Shown here: one piece after another, positions 10,943 through 23,172 of the stretch
Position numbering within the stretch: position 1 is the stretch's first letter
Layout of the letters: every line of letters starts with the position of its first letter
Source: Leucocoprinus leucothites
Lineage: Eukaryota; Basidiomycota; Agaricomycetes; Agaricales; Agaricaceae
Direction of reading: 5' to 3'
DNA: 64,000 nt
Assembly: GCA_013368445.1 (NCBI GenBank)
Contig: JAACJO010000017.1
Coordinates: 372,001 to 436,000 of the forward strand
The notes under the pieces: generated by a model
Databases searched by the model: none
The model's input: the letters and a program-made list of their open reading frames with translations, nothing else
What the model was told of the DNA's origin: nothing
Program-made: the position numbers and the translations under genes

Positions 10943-11672
10943 CTCCATAGGTAGCGAAGTGAGGGTTGCATTCGTTCATAATGTTTACACAGGGGAATCA
11001 AAAGTACTGAGTTGAAGAGAAGCCATAATGGCGTATGGTTGGCTGAATAGCCCCGGTCCGCTTTGTTCCGTTCGGCCCCGGATTCCGGCAGACTGCTAAA
11101 TTTGTCGTTGGAAGATCGCAATATCTGCGCTGTTTTTCACCACTTGACCTGGTTGAAGATCCCAGGGCTGATAATATCGCTGTGAAGTATTGTATTCTCA
11201 AAGGTAAAACTCACAGCGCTTACCGCTCGTTTAGGTCCGTGACTAGGGATGTGACGACCCTCTTTACTACATATTAACTCGCCACTACCTGTGATCTGAT
11301 ACCAACCACACTCTGACTCGACTCTTCTAGGTTCATTCACCCCCTGTCCTTGATGCATGGCGCTTTGGGGACTCGCTCCACCTTATTTCGGCTGCTCCCA
11401 CCATCAAAGTTCTTGCAGTTGAGCCGCTCTTCGGGCGCTTTAACTTCGACTCCAGTACACAAGGCTCGCAATTGATGCAGAAATAGTCGCCAAACCCACC
11501 AATTACGCACGTCTGTAGACCATATGATGTATATGGGACGCGGTCCGGCGAGGTTCTCATGTAGAAAGCCCGCCTTCACATTGTCGGCTCACAGTGGGAC
11601 ACATGATGCATAGTCCACGGTGAGCAAAATATATAGAGTGTTCCGAACTCCACCGCTCAATTAAACGTGAAT
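10943..11672. other. Divergent intergenic region
   Basis: Lies between the Atg27-like gene (minus) and the lyase-like gene (plus), so it should hold both promoters and probably the missing first exon of the former. A TATA-like atatatagag occurs about 40 nt upstream of the lyase ATG (near 11630). Confidence 0.45.
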
Positions 11673-14600
11673 ATGTCTTCACCCAGCGCTGACATCCACT
11701 GGCTTGATGGTTCTCCCCCGCCTTTCACTCCTTCAGGAACAGCCTTTGGAATCCCTTGGTCCCAAGGACAAGTCGATCGCACAACAGCTCTTAAGGTCCA
11801 GGTGAAGGGCTCATCCACCAGCATTCCAGTTCAAAGTTGGCCCCTTGCATAGTGAGTGATGCTATGAAGTCAAATTTCCAAAGACTGATTTCCTGCAGCT
11901 GGCCCGATGGGAGTTTGAAGTGGTCCGGCCATGCCCTTCCGGCAAACACTGGCACGACTTCACAAGGGTTCACCGTCCTACCTGGAACGCCTGCTGAACC
12001 AAGCTCGCCTGTTTCTGTCTCTCAGGCCGGAGGCGCGGTGACGGTTTCCACGGGGAGTTTCTCCGGTATGTGCTTTGCTGAACCTTAAGCACCTTGTGAA
12101 CTTACATTCCACATCATAGCTCATTTTAATGCCGCCGGCTCTACAACACTTGTTTCTTCAATATCTCTGAATGGGAGGGCCTTGGCTCAAAATGGCTCAC
12201 TCGTCCTTCATGTACAGAATGCCCCCGATCCTGACCTCACACTCGTCCAAAACGGCACGACGCAGTTGCCTCAGGTACAAACAATGGTTGGAAAGACAGA
12301 CTCCGTACAAGTAGAGCAACAGGGTCCTGTCCGTGCTGTCATCAAGGTTAATTTCGTGACGATATCTTTCATACTTAATGCGCTAATAATCGCTATAGGT
12401 TACTGGAAAATATTCTGCGACCTCAGGAGGGAACCACGCAGATTTTCTGCCTTTCACCGTTCGTTTCTACATCTCTGCTGGCTCCACGTCGTTACGCATG
12501 GTTCATTTCTTTATCTTCGATGGCGATCAAACGAAGGATTTCGTGAAAGGACTTGGCCTGAGTTTTTCAACACCAATGTCAGACCAGCTTCACGATCGTC
12601 ATGTTCGCTTCCTCTCTTCACCTTTCCCTAACTCGTCGGCTTCACCTCCAGACGGGTCCAAGAATGTTACAGCAGGTAAGCACGAGCTGAATTGTTGTTG
12701 CAAAAATAGTCACGTACCTATACTCACGACCTTGAATAGGTGTTTGGGGCGAAGCAGTCCGTGTCGTTTCTGGCCTTCGCCGTGATGCCACTGCACCAGT
12801 TCTGAACGCTCAGTTCAATGGAACGCCAACGCCGGACCTTAGCACCTGGCCTACCTCAGTCTCATCGGAGCTAGATCAACTAGCGGTACGTATACCTTTA
12901 CGCTTGTGTGGTCTTGCACGGGGAATTTGACGTACATTCTCGAAGGTCTGGTCAGACTTCTCGCTGGACCAATTGTCACCATCCTATTTCACCATCAGCA
13001 AGCGCACAAACGCGAGTACCAAAGCCAATTGGGTCGATCACGCGGGTCATGGGACTAGAGCTGCTGGACTGGGATACGTTGGAGGCGCTAAGAACGGCGG
13101 AGTAGTATTCGGATTGCGGGGTACGCTAGTCGCAAGGTGCTCGTCTAGGAACTACTCTAATTACTTTGTCTAGACTTCTGGCAAGGCGCGCCTAGGAGCT
13201 TGGAAATTCGTAATGCAGGGAGTAGTACCGCTAATGTCACCCTTTGGGCTTGGAGTCCTCAAGCTCCCGCTATGGATATGCGGCACTACGATACAGTTCC
13301 TCACGGAGTATGTCCCAATTTATCTAATGTATCCATCTTAGATCTGACCGCCATCCTAAGCTTGATCTCGCATATGAAGACGTTGGTAATCCCGACCCAA
13401 CCCCTATAGGTATTGGACGATCATACGAGACCACCATTCAAGTAGTTCCTGCTACCCCAAGTCGCGCCGACTTAGCAAAATTCGCTGACGTCCATGTATG
13501 TATGAGCTTATTACGACACAGCTAAGCAGGCCCGCTGACGTGTAAACCCGATAGACGCGTATTCCTCAGCTTGTCTCGACACCCGAGTTTTACGTATCAA
13601 AGAAGCTGTTTGGTGGTCGTTGGAATGTCCCAGATACTGCACGAAGTGGGGCTGCGGTAATTGAAAAGGAAAAGAGTGCTCTGTTGGATTTCTATGTCAA
13701 GGTAGTAAACATGTGGTACCACATCTCGGCCAAGCGTCTGACTTGAGCTTCTGTAGGAAATTGATCAGAGGCAGTATTACGGATTCTGGAATCATGGCGA
13801 TGTTATGCATACGTATGATCAAACAAGGCATGAATGGCGGTACGATATTGGTGGCTTTGCTTGGGACAATGGCGAATTAGGTTTGTAACCAAATTCCTCG
13901 CTGGCCTGGTTTCTTAACATCGTTTATTAACTCGTAACAGGAACGGATCTCTGGCTTTGGCTATCATTCTTCCGTACAGGCCGAGCCGACATATTCCGTA
14001 TCGCACACGCCATGACCCGTCACATCTCAGAAACGGATACGCATCACACTGGTACTCTCGCTGGACTCGGAAGTAGGCACAACGTCAGTCATTGGGGAGA
14101 TGGAGCAAAGGAAGCACGAGTTTCTGGGGCTTGGCTGAGGAGGCCGTTCTACTATCTCACCAGTTCGTTGCCCCATTAATCTGTTAAGGATTCGTGCTTA
14201 TGCTCTGTTTATTCAGCCGACGAGCTCATGGGAGACATTATGGATCTCATGCTTCAAGCTGGTCAAACTATAATGACGTGGGATCCGCTGCGAAAGGTGT
14301 TACCTCCGCCTCCATCAGAGGGACCTGGGCGGTTGAGAATTGGACCTGATTGGACTGCGCTGGCTGGTAGCTGGTTCACGAAATGGGAAAGGACTGTAAG
14401 TGTTCCTTTGCATCGTGAATGTAATTAACTCTTATTTGACGGGATGTATGTAGATGGATGATCAATGGCTGGAGAAGATGAAGATTGGCATGGTTAGCGT
14501 TCAAAACTTCCATTGTGACCTATATTAACCAAATCCGCAGAATGACATTGGTGGATTCAAATTTGGTCTCTTCACTGGAAGCGGAGCGGCTGTGGGGTGG

Positions 14601-15439
14601 AATGCAGATACATCGCACATGGTCGACGAAGGAGGAGAGGGCCAAGACTCGTAAGTCCCAACGAATAGAGGGGGTTCTCAGTAAAGCTGATCCATCCTGG
14701 TAAAGATATCATTTGATGATGTTGTTCGGCGGCGGCGAGTTTCTTATGGAAGCCATGGATATTTCGGTGATTCGGGATGCTGTTCCAGAGTTTGACGCTG
14801 CATGGCTTGACTTCTGTCGGCTCTTCAACGCTTCGGACGCAGAGTAGGTCTATTTCTGGTTTCTCCGATGTGAATCACCAAGCTGATGGTCAAAAATAGT
14901 AAAATAGCAAGATATGGTAAAGCTTTCTCGAGCGGTGGGTTCCAGCAGGTATGCATGTTATTGACGGGGATTTAATCGGATCATTTGACCAATTATCTGT
15001 CTATCTGTCTCTAGCTCTACGCGAAACTTCAGGCATATGCTGGCCAACGGCTAAACCAGCCTGCGTTACAACAAACAGCATGGAACTTCATCAGCAATAA
15101 TACAACCGGTGTTTACCCACCTGCGGCCTCTGTAGGCGGTACTGATGTCTTGAATCCGATTATGGAGGTATGATTCATTTTGTTCTATCGTCAGCTTCTC
15201 GTGACCTATCCTTTTCTCAGATTGTGAACTTGGCTACCAATGACGCGGCACATCGTTCTCTCTCAGAATACGCTGTGCTTGCTATTGCGCCGAACCTTGC
15301 CCCCAACAATTTTACGGATGAGGAGGACAAAAATGATGATTTGACGGTTGTCATGTCTAGTAATGCATCACTCTCATCCCTAAAACTGAACCGAAGTGAA
15401 TTGGGGAGGAAGCCGTGGAAGAGACTCTTCTGTCTGTGA
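11673..15439 (+). CDS. PcRGLX/YetA-like exo-rhamnogalacturonan lyase family protein
   Basis: Large enzyme of about 900 aa of the fungal family often annotated as Tat-pathway-signal domain protein, now grouped with exo-rhamnogalacturonan lyases such as PcRGLX. It starts MSSPSADIHWLDGSPPPF and continues IPVQSWPLA-YWPDGSLKWSGHA, typical of the N-terminal RIFT-barrel domain. Central motifs: RFYISAG, DFWQGAPRSLEIRNAG, FYVKEIDQRQYYGFWNHGD, YDIGGFAWDNGE, DLWLWLSFFRTG, HTGTLAGLGSRHNVSHWGDG, then LMMLFGGGEFLMEAMD near the end. More than a dozen short introns keep phase throughout and no stop interrupts the frame. There is no signal peptide, so it is probably intracellular and may act on imported oligosaccharides. 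Exact linkage specificity is inferred from the family only. It lies 1.3 kb upstream of the cellobiohydrolase gene, same strand. Confidence 0.8.
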
Positions 15440-16624
15440 AGCGATCAAATGGTCGGCTTGCAATATATTATTTTGATCAATTCATACACTGTTCCGCATG
15501 CTTCCCCAAGTCACTTGCCACACCTGCAGTAGAATTCTGACTCCCCCAATTGATGATGGCGGCCCCTGGCTTCAAGTCGCAGCTGATTGTACCAGGTTTC
15601 GGTTAATGTTTTCCGAGATGTCCCGCGCAGTAGCTGGGCAAATGCGCATTTAGAGCACGAGTATGGAAATCAACAATGCTCAGGAGTTTTGTTGGAAAAT
15701 ATGATTACTGTACGGCCTGGTCTCGTTTACGAGATTGGCTATGGTACATATTATTTTTAGCCCGTGACCGTCAGCTCTTAGTTCGCTTCTTCAATATATG
15801 GACTGTTCCTGGAAACCTATCATGTGTCCTTGCTCGGCCATAAGGATTATCCTCCTGCCATTCTGTACACAGACTTTGATTGTGTTCGCTGCCACGAGAG
15901 CTGACAGAATTTTCCGAACAAACGACGCTGAGATCTCTGTTCAATGAGTTAGATGAGAGGCCCAAGAAATAGATTGAGTGAGCAGCCTTGGGTTGACGGT
16001 GTAGTGAAGCACGAAGAGGTATAGCTCCACAAAAGAATACTAATAATAAATCGAGGGCATTTAGACTCGATCAACAACGGCTCCACTATGAGTGATCCAG
16101 GAGGAAGTTGCTGGGTAGTGGAGCAGAAAGCCTTCACCTGTGGATTCCGCAAAACCTTCGGGAATAGGTATGCAGAAATCCAACGCGTTCAAGACTTTGC
16201 CACGACCATTTCTGAAAATAATTCATGCGGACGTAATGGCATCAGATGCCATCCATTCAGAATCACGGCGAATTTTGCGCCTGTTCTTTTCGTGTGACCC
16301 GGCGAAACTCAGAGATCAGCTTTATGGCTTACCTCTATACACATCCCAGACTATACCCCTGTCCGGCTCAACACACTCAGAACGACCTGCCACTTGGCGA
16401 AGCAACCCGCGTCCTACGTCACCTAGAAACCACATGTAACTGAATTCCCTTGATCACCTGCCCACATCTTTGTTCTTGCGAGGAAACTGAGCCTTCTGGC
16501 CCCGAAGACTTTCCACTATGCGCGACTCTTCTTGGGTGAATCCCTAGGTTATCCTACTCGCAGAAAATCCAATGAAACCTCTTTCTGGCCCGGCATTTAT
16601 CCGCATACCATGCATTACTCATGG
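15440..16624. other. Intergenic, upstream region of the GH7 gene
   Basis: About 1.2 kb between the lyase-like gene and the cellobiohydrolase TATA box. Short open frames lack motifs. It likely carries the regulatory region of the cellulase gene; I did not see a convincing regulator site array. Confidence 0.5.
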
Positions 16625-16631
16625 GTATAAA
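16625..16631 (+). promoter_or_regulatory. TATA box of the GH7 gene
   Basis: TATAAAA lies 65 nt upstream of the cellobiohydrolase ATG, a position usual for strongly expressed fungal cellulase genes. A pyrimidine-rich stretch follows before the start codon. Confidence 0.7.
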
Positions 16632-16695
16632 AGTTGGAAGAGAAAAAGCAGGTCTATGTCGGTTTGACTAGCGGTTTTATTCCTCTATCCCAGAC

Positions 16696-18351
16696 ATGTT
16701 CCCTAAAATTGCTCTCCTCGCCCTCTCTTTTGCCGCTGTTGCCTTCGGTCAACAAGTCGGTACCAACACCGCCGAAACCCACCCCTCCCTTCCCTGGCAG
16801 AGGTGCACCAAATCCGGTGGTTGCACAACCGTCTCCAGCGGAAAGGTCGTCCTCGACGCCAACTGGCGCTGGCTCCATACCACCACAGGCTTTACCAATT
16901 GCTACACCGGCAACACTTGGGATAAAACCCTGTGCCCCGATGGCGCGACTTGTGCCGCAAACTGCGCTCTCGACGGTGCTGATTACGCTGGCACCTACGG
17001 TATTACCGCCAGCGGGAATGGCCTGACTCTCAAATTCGTTACCCAGAGTCAGCAGAAGAACATCGGTTCCCGTGTCTACCTCATGGCAGACGAGACCCAT
17101 TACGAAATGTTCAAACTGCTGAACCAGGAGTTCACATTCGATGTTGACGTCTCCAACCTGCCTTGCGGCCTGAACGGTGCCCTTTACTTCTCGGAGATGG
17201 ACGCTGATGGAGGCATGTCCAAGTATTCGACGAACAAGGCAGGTGCCAAGTATGGCACTGGTTATTGTGATTCCCAGTGCCCCCGTGATATCAAATTCAT
17301 TGCAGGCGAGGTTGGTGACATTACCTTCAGGTATTAAGGTGTTTTTCACAGTTCAATATAGGCAAATAGCGATGGCTGGGCCGCCTCCCCCAACGACAGC
17401 AATGCTGGAACCGGCCAATACGGTGCCTGCTGCGGCGAAATGGATATTTGGGAAGCCAACTCCGTCTCCGCTGCCTATACCCCCCACCCCTGCCAGTCGA
17501 CCGGTCTGGAGCGTTGCGAAGGAGCAGCATGTGGTACCGAAAGTCGCTACGACACCGTCTGTGACCCTGACGGTTGCGACTTCAACTCCTTCCGCATGGG
17601 TGACAAAAACTTTTACGGTCCTGGAAAGACGGTCGACACGACCAAACCATTCACTGTTGTTACCCAGTTCATCACCGATAGCGGCACCGCTTCGGGCAAC
17701 CTTAGCGAGATTCGTCGCCTCTATGTTCAAAATGGTAAGGTCATCCAAAACTCCAAGGTCAACATCCCAGGCATGTCCAGTTCCCTCGACTCCGTCAGTG
17801 GGGAATTCTGCGACTCCGCCAAGGAAGTCTTCGGTGATACCCCCCAGTTCCAGAACAAGGGTGGTTTGACCGGCATGGGTGCGGCGATGAAGCGTGGTAT
17901 GGTCCTCGTCCTCTCCGTCTGGGACGATCACGCTGTCAACATGCTTTGGCTCGATTCCAATTACCCCACTGATGCCGACCCCTCCACGCCGGGAATTGCT
18001 CGCGGTACCTGCTCCACTAGCTCTGGAGCGCCCCAAGACGTCGAGTCCCAAAGCCCTAACGCCTCCGTCACATACTCGAACATTCGGTTTGGTGATATTG
18101 GTTCCACATACACCGGCTCTTCCAGCCCTGGTGGAGGTACCACCCCTCCCACCACTTCGCCTACCACCTCAGCACCAGGCGCCGCCCAAACCAAATACGG
18201 ACAATGGTGAGTCAGATTGCTGGCTAAGTGTCTTATTGTTAGCTGAATAGTTCTTTATCGCAGTGGTGGAATGACCTGGACCGGTCCAACTGCCTGTGCA
18301 TCTGGGTCTACCTGCCAAGTCCTCAACCCCTACTACAGTCAATGTTTGTAA
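16696..18351 (+). CDS. GH7 cellobiohydrolase with C-terminal CBM1, 515 aa
   Basis: Secreted reducing-end exo-cellobiohydrolase (glycoside hydrolase family 7, Cel7A/CBH1 type) that releases cellobiose from crystalline cellulose. The protein begins with a signal peptide ([18 protein letters not shown]), then [19 protein letters not shown], the usual mature start. The catalytic motif [10 protein letters not shown] supplies the nucleophile and acid/base Glu. [21 protein letters not shown] linker leads to a C-terminal cellulose-binding module ([25 protein letters not shown]) with the Cys and aromatic residues in place. Introns: 17311-17361 (51 nt, uncommon GTTGGT donor) and 18207-18263 (57 nt), the second splitting the CBM1 codons at CGG. 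The gene is complete, with clean frame over 516 codons. Strong C-ending codon preference suggests high expression. Confidence 0.97.
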
Positions 18352-18674
18352 AATTATATGTATCACAGAAGATAGTCAATGTAAATTATCATCGCCTGAG
18401 TTATATATTCAACGATCTTTATTCACCCCCTGGATTCTTGTCGAAGCGGTGGTTTGTTAAGACGAAAATTCATGTAATCTCAATTTCACCCAGTAATCAG
18501 GACATAGTCGATTCGTTAAGTATAATATGATAATACGAATAAAGATAAAGAGCTCCCCATGGGGTCAGGTCGTGGTGACCCGTCAACTATTGTACAGAAC
18601 TACTCGTCCACAATACAAGACACTCTGGCTTCCCATTCCGAGATACAGATCTAAGCAAATCAATGAAAGGAAAT
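18352..18674. terminator. Convergent 3' flanks of GH7 and F-box genes
   Basis: AT-rich stretch of 323 nt between two convergent genes. It carries the polyadenylation regions of both; on the plus strand an AATAAAG occurs near 18538. Confidence 0.4.
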
Positions 18675-20396
18675 TCAAAGCCCGCCTGATGAACTTGATT
18701 CGTAATCCTCGTCCGCTTCCGGTTCTTGATACGGAGCGAACCAATCAATATCAACAAGTCCTTCCCCCTTTACGTTTACAGTCACCCTCAATCCATCTTC
18801 AACCAGCTCCCTCACTCCATCAATAAAGGCTTGCGGCCATCGCTCAATACATTTTGCAGTAGGAAGCACGAGTCCGACAGCGTTTAGTTGCTTTATAGCC
18901 TGAAACCCCCCCACTCTCCGCGAACCTATGACTCCGAGAAGGACAGCGAAAGTCCTTGGTGACCAGGGCGAATCTGCTACCAAAACCAGCTCCTGGAGAG
19001 TCGCAACGAGATCCGTCGGACATCCTCGTGGTATAAGCATCTCGATGGATTCAGAGTTAAATCCTGGATCACATTGGAGCGTGAGAGTTGAAAGGGGTGG
19101 AGCAGACGACAAGACCCCGCGAAGGATGTCCACGTTTGCTGCTTTTACGCCTTTGAGTCGTCGTGCGATGCAATTTTGGGTTTCCTCCAGGTTTTGAGGG
19201 TCGATTTGGAGTGATAATGATGATATGGAAGGGGGAAGATTGAGAAGAAAGCTGGATGGTTGCTTGATGGCGGTGATGGGCATGTTGAATACGAGGGTAC
19301 GAAGGGAGGGGAATTGAAACCAGTGTGTGAGGGCCTCGTTCCACGACACTGAAAGTGGAACTGTGCTCTCCCAGACCATCTTCTTCATGTAGGGAAATGT
19401 TATGACGGATTCGGGTATAACGTCTGGATACCAAATATCCTGATGGATGAGGTGAAGACACCGCAACGACCTCAAGTTAGTGCAATACTGGATTGCGGTA
19501 AAAGCATCGTCGGAAGGTATGACGGAGAGCGTGAGGTCGGTAAGCTGAGTCCAAGGGCATGTGAGAGGTCCACCGAGGCCGTCAAAGTCGGCTTCACGAA
19601 GTGCACATAGGTTGTACATGGAAAGCGATGTACCCGGGACGGGGACCAGATCTCGACTGTCCTTGACTCTCATGCGTATGAGGTTTATAAGTCTACCTAA
19701 CCTCGAGATCTCTCCTATATGAAATAACCACGCGTTCACGTAGACGCGGAACTCGAGAGATTCTAGCTTTTGGGGATTTTCGACGAAAAGAGTATCGAAC
19801 ACGTCACCTCCCGGAATGCCCAATGATCCTCCTCTACAATCTGCAATTGGAGCGTTGCGAATATCAAGGTGTAGCCCCATTCCTCCACTGTTCTGGACGT
19901 AGAGGTTGACTAGCCGATTCCTCCCTGCTGCTCGCCAAAATGTGTAATCCAGCCGGATGCGGGTCCATACCCGCGGCGTAGACCAAGCAACATGGTGCCA
20001 ATACCAGCAGACTGAGCCAAGCACCACAGGACAGAAAGGTCGTTGCCAGGCCTTTGTGGGCCGCGAAAGGCAAATAAATTCAAAAACTGTTCCCAAAATA
20101 TCTGGTGACAGTTTATGAATCAGGGACTGGCTAAAATTCCGATTCCGTACCCTTTCTTCACGATAAAAGTCGAGCGAAGAGAAGCGGGAGCGGTATTTAT
20201 CTGGTATCCGAGGCGGGATGGGCAGATATCTGGTAGATTCAGAGTCTGGCAATATAAGGTCGGTGGCGAATTTGGTCGGTGGACAGGGCTGGGATCGGAG
20301 TGGAGATTCGAGCATTGAGGAAGTTAATTGCGAATGAGGTACATCAAGGTACTCAGGATATGCTTGGGCTGTAAAATCTGGCAAGTCCAGCAGCAT
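18675..20396 (-). CDS. F-box/LRR-like protein, 573 aa, intronless
   Basis: Putative substrate-recognition subunit of an SCF ubiquitin ligase. A leading disordered stretch is followed, near residues 90-150, by an F-box-like segment: HKLSPDILGTVFEFICLSR, a loop, VCWYWHHVAWSTPRVWTRIRL. The rest is a degenerate leucine-rich repeat region (LTDLTLSVIP, LRSLRCLHLIH, SLRTLVFNM, LSTLTLQCDP, LQELVLVAD). A low-complexity end EDYESSSSGGL precedes the stop. Encoded by one uninterrupted exon starting at the first Met; other Met codons downstream make the exact start uncertain. It shares architecture with the F-box gene at 46.8 kb (VAWSTPRLWTELEL). The substrate is unknown. F-box/LRR families are highly expanded in agaricomycetes and many members are fast-evolving. 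Confidence 0.75.
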   Translation of the reverse strand: MLLDLPDFTAQAYPEYLDVPHSQLTSSMLESPLRSQPCPPTKFATDLILPDSESTRYLPIPPRIPDKYRSRFSSLDFYREERVRNRNFSQSLIHKLSPDILGTVFEFICLSRPTKAWQRPFCPVVLGSVCWYWHHVAWSTPRVWTRIRLDYTFWRAAGRNRLVNLYVQNSGGMGLHLDIRNAPIADCRGGSLGIPGGDVFDTLFVENPQKLESLEFRVYVNAWLFHIGEISRLGRLINLIRMRVKDSRDLVPVPGTSLSMYNLCALREADFDGLGGPLTCPWTQLTDLTLSVIPSDDAFTAIQYCTNLRSLRCLHLIHQDIWYPDVIPESVITFPYMKKMVWESTVPLSVSWNEALTHWFQFPSLRTLVFNMPITAIKQPSSFLLNLPPSISSLSLQIDPQNLEETQNCIARRLKGVKAANVDILRGVLSSAPPLSTLTLQCDPGFNSESIEMLIPRGCPTDLVATLQELVLVADSPWSPRTFAVLLGVIGSRRVGGFQAIKQLNAVGLVLPTAKCIERWPQAFIDGVRELVEDGLRVTVNVKGEGLVDIDWFAPYQEPEADEDYESSSSGGL

Positions 20397-21068
20397 GATA
20401 GACTGGCAGTGCGAGGGTAGTTTGGGGTGGGGGTGGAGATCAAGTGAGTTTTTCTCATATCCTGGTCGTTCATATGCCCATCGGACGCCACCAAGAGACG
20501 GGTATTTTGGGCTGTTTGCTTTAGCTTGCCGATGAGCTTTTCCGACTTCAAGAGTGAAACCCTCCGTCCGACACGGGCGCCTCCTCCGTAAGCGATCATA
20601 GCACGATGATACGAACTATAACGCCACAAAAATCGAAGGCGTTCAGGAGCTGGCTCAGATACCCAAACATCCAAATGTGCACTTCATTGATTACACTAGT
20701 GGAGAGTAATCGTACACCACAGTGCGTTTGTATGTGCTTCTTCGCTCATTAATAAGGTGCGAGGTCAGTGGCTGGTGTTCTTTACTTACCTTAAGGAGTG
20801 CATCGGCAAATACGAGAACACCCAGCGCTGATGAATTTTGCGTGAAAAAGGGAGTGTCCATATTCGGATAAGAATCGGAGAGGGACCCAAGACCGGCGTA
20901 TGCAATGAACGCCACATGAAAGGACGCCGCGCTGCACTTTCGGGAACTCTGAGGACGCCTCATTCCACTACAATGCGCCACGTATGATATTTGCTCGAAG
21001 AATCTACATAATGCTATTTCCCGAGACTTACCAACAAGAATCATTTCAAGATCCTGAGAAGTCATCAT
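20397..21068 (-). other. Possible small gene, unresolved
   Basis: A minus-strand model can be pieced together: MMTSQDLEMILV near 21068, then FIAYAGLGSLSDSYP..LGVLVFADALLK with a GTAAGT donor near 20790, then VINEVHIWMFGYLSQLLNAF..VRIIVL ending near 20598. The junction between the first two pieces does not keep phase, and no family is recognised. It could be a small membrane protein or noise. Confidence 0.2.
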
Positions 21069-21092
21069 GGATCATGAGAAGAGGATGAGAAC

Positions 21093-21880
21093 TTGTCCTT
21101 GACTATGATGGTGGTTGCTTGTACAAAATGTACCGCCGATACATATTTGGATTTGTGGCGGGCAAGCGTCTGGCAGCGTTTACACCCGATCAAGTACACC
21201 AATGATAGTTGTACGGTAACTGACATCGGCGGAGGGAATCATACAGCAGAGCGTGTGCAAAGTGTTGCTCATTTGTTATTGTTCCGGTCGGGGACACGCC
21301 ACCAACACTGACGTAACCAATCCGAAGTTTCGGGACCCACAAGCTCGGAAACAGATGTATCGGCTGCCGTGCGCCACAGCCAAGCCACGAGCGCAGCTAC
21401 ATCATTCAGTTCATGAAAGTCGTCAGTAGTTGGTGGATGTAGATATCAATCGAACCAAAATACATACTCCGAGTGATAATCAATTATCAGTAACCCAGAG
21501 GAAGGCTGCTGTACGGTTTCATAGATACATCCAACAGTCAGTGTATCGTTCTATCTTGAAAAATCAGACAACTAGCGTGCCCTGCCCCACCGTCCAACAT
21601 TCAAAACTTACTCCATTACGCTGCCAGGGAAGGTTCACCAAACGTGGGAAGATCATCATTAGGTAATCAATATCTCAACACTTTTCCTCTTTGTCAAAAT
21701 ATGCATATCTTCAAGTGTTGCCATCTCCTCGTCTGCTCGCGACGTGAAATCCATTGCCTCCTGTTACAATATGCTCATAAAGCTCTCTGGGACGAGAAGC
21801 AACTTGCCAACGACAACTTGTTGCTACCCATATGTCTGTTCCAATTGATATCTTGAGCAACAGGCAACATCTTTAGGGAC
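21093..21880. other. Intergenic region, nothing recognised
   Basis: Short open frames without motifs on both strands. Not visibly repetitive. Confidence 0.4.
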
Positions 21881-22660
21881 GTCTGCACGTTGACAACAGA
21901 CTCTGACCTGCCAATAGAACTTGTTCATCCCTTGACATCATCTTTTACGACATGGCCTGGACTGGCGATATGTATGAAAATGACCCGCCTCGTTCACGTC
22001 ACATTTGTAGACCACCCTTGAATTACTCTCTTCAGTGCTTTGAGAGGAAGTGGCCGCCCAAACCGGGCCTCAATTTCAGCTGCGCAACACTCCCCACCTC
22101 AAGAGCGTTATCACTTCCGGCTTGCAAGACAACCTCACATATCCTTGGAGTTTGATCACTCATCTGTTTGACGATGATGAAGCCCAGATTCACTACAAGT
22201 AACCGTCGCCCAACAGTGTCCGAATCTTAAAACTCTTGAAATTGCGGAACCGTTATATCAAGATCCTCCAACGCCCCTGGACTAGCTGTTCAGGTCACTG
22301 TCCAGGATCCTTCCTTACCCTGACACATTCAATTGTCGACAAATCGAACGTCCCATCAATGGCATGATTTTTCACTGATCAAATGATGCATACTCAAGAC
22401 AAATTTTACTCGCTTGGAATTCGAAATCGCTTGGAATTTCTCGTCTGATTCACCCATCGAATTTTCGACTTTCATGGTACTGCCTCGCTCAACACACTCT
22501 CACTTTCTGATTTACCTGGTGCCCAGTCCCTCGACGACATCATTCATCACCTCGTATTTCTCTACTCCTTGACTCTTTGACGAATGACGTGGAATCAAGC
22601 ACTTGAATAGTCATTCGTATCGCTCTTTATCCTCGGCGCACCCCCTGCCATGACTCTCCT
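21881..22660 (+). pseudogene. Decayed F-box/LRR gene remnant
   Basis: Plus-strand fragments in shifting frames read like a broken F-box/LRR gene: SDLPIELVHPLTSSF near 21900 (F-box-like LPxEL), HLKSVITSGLQDNLTYPW near 22100, and QQCPNLKTLEIAEPL near 22215 (LRR-like). Stops and frame changes separate them, and no intron set rescues a full protein. The pieces keep the order expected for this family. Confidence 0.45.
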
Positions 22661-23172
22661 TAGGTTAAGTTACTACATACGCCCTACTCTGAGCTACAAA
22701 CCTAATACTGAAGGGCTTTTACGACTGAATCTTTTCGTGTGGCACGGGAATAGAGAAGAGGATGTGTAAGAGAGTGTCAGTTCGGATTGACCGGAGTCGA
22801 GAAAATAGTGCTGTCAATGTATTCTACATACTGGCTCTGATTCGTCGACCGCGAGACAGTGTAAATGGCCAAGGGCATTCAGAAAGCAGATGCAGGATCT
22901 CATGGGGGTAGCTTGGTATTTGGGGTTAGGGACTCGGAGAAACGAGCGAGTTTGCCTTGATTGGCTGGACCTATGAAATGAGCTGAGAATCCTCTTTCTT
23001 TCTTTTCCCCCACTGTTATCAAGGTTTCAAACCCTGCCGAACTGTAGAGTTTCGCTTGAAAACGAGCCTGCTAGAGAGAGCTTCCGGGCGAACGTTCTAA
23101 TTATAACTATGGCCCGTATGTGATAATATAGATATGTCTCAGAGGTTCTGAGATATAGGAGGAATTCACCCT
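22661..23172. other. Intergenic, upstream of the TUDOR-domain gene
   Basis: Promoter side of the HVA1-like gene; pyrimidine-rich tract (cctctttctttcttttccccc) near 22990-23012. Nothing else recognised. Confidence 0.4.

Noticed and set aside
16654..18051. Long antisense open frames (231 and 232 codons) across the cellobiohydrolase gene
   Set aside because: They mirror the strongly biased codons of the GH7 exons and have no start context, motifs or neighbours of their own.
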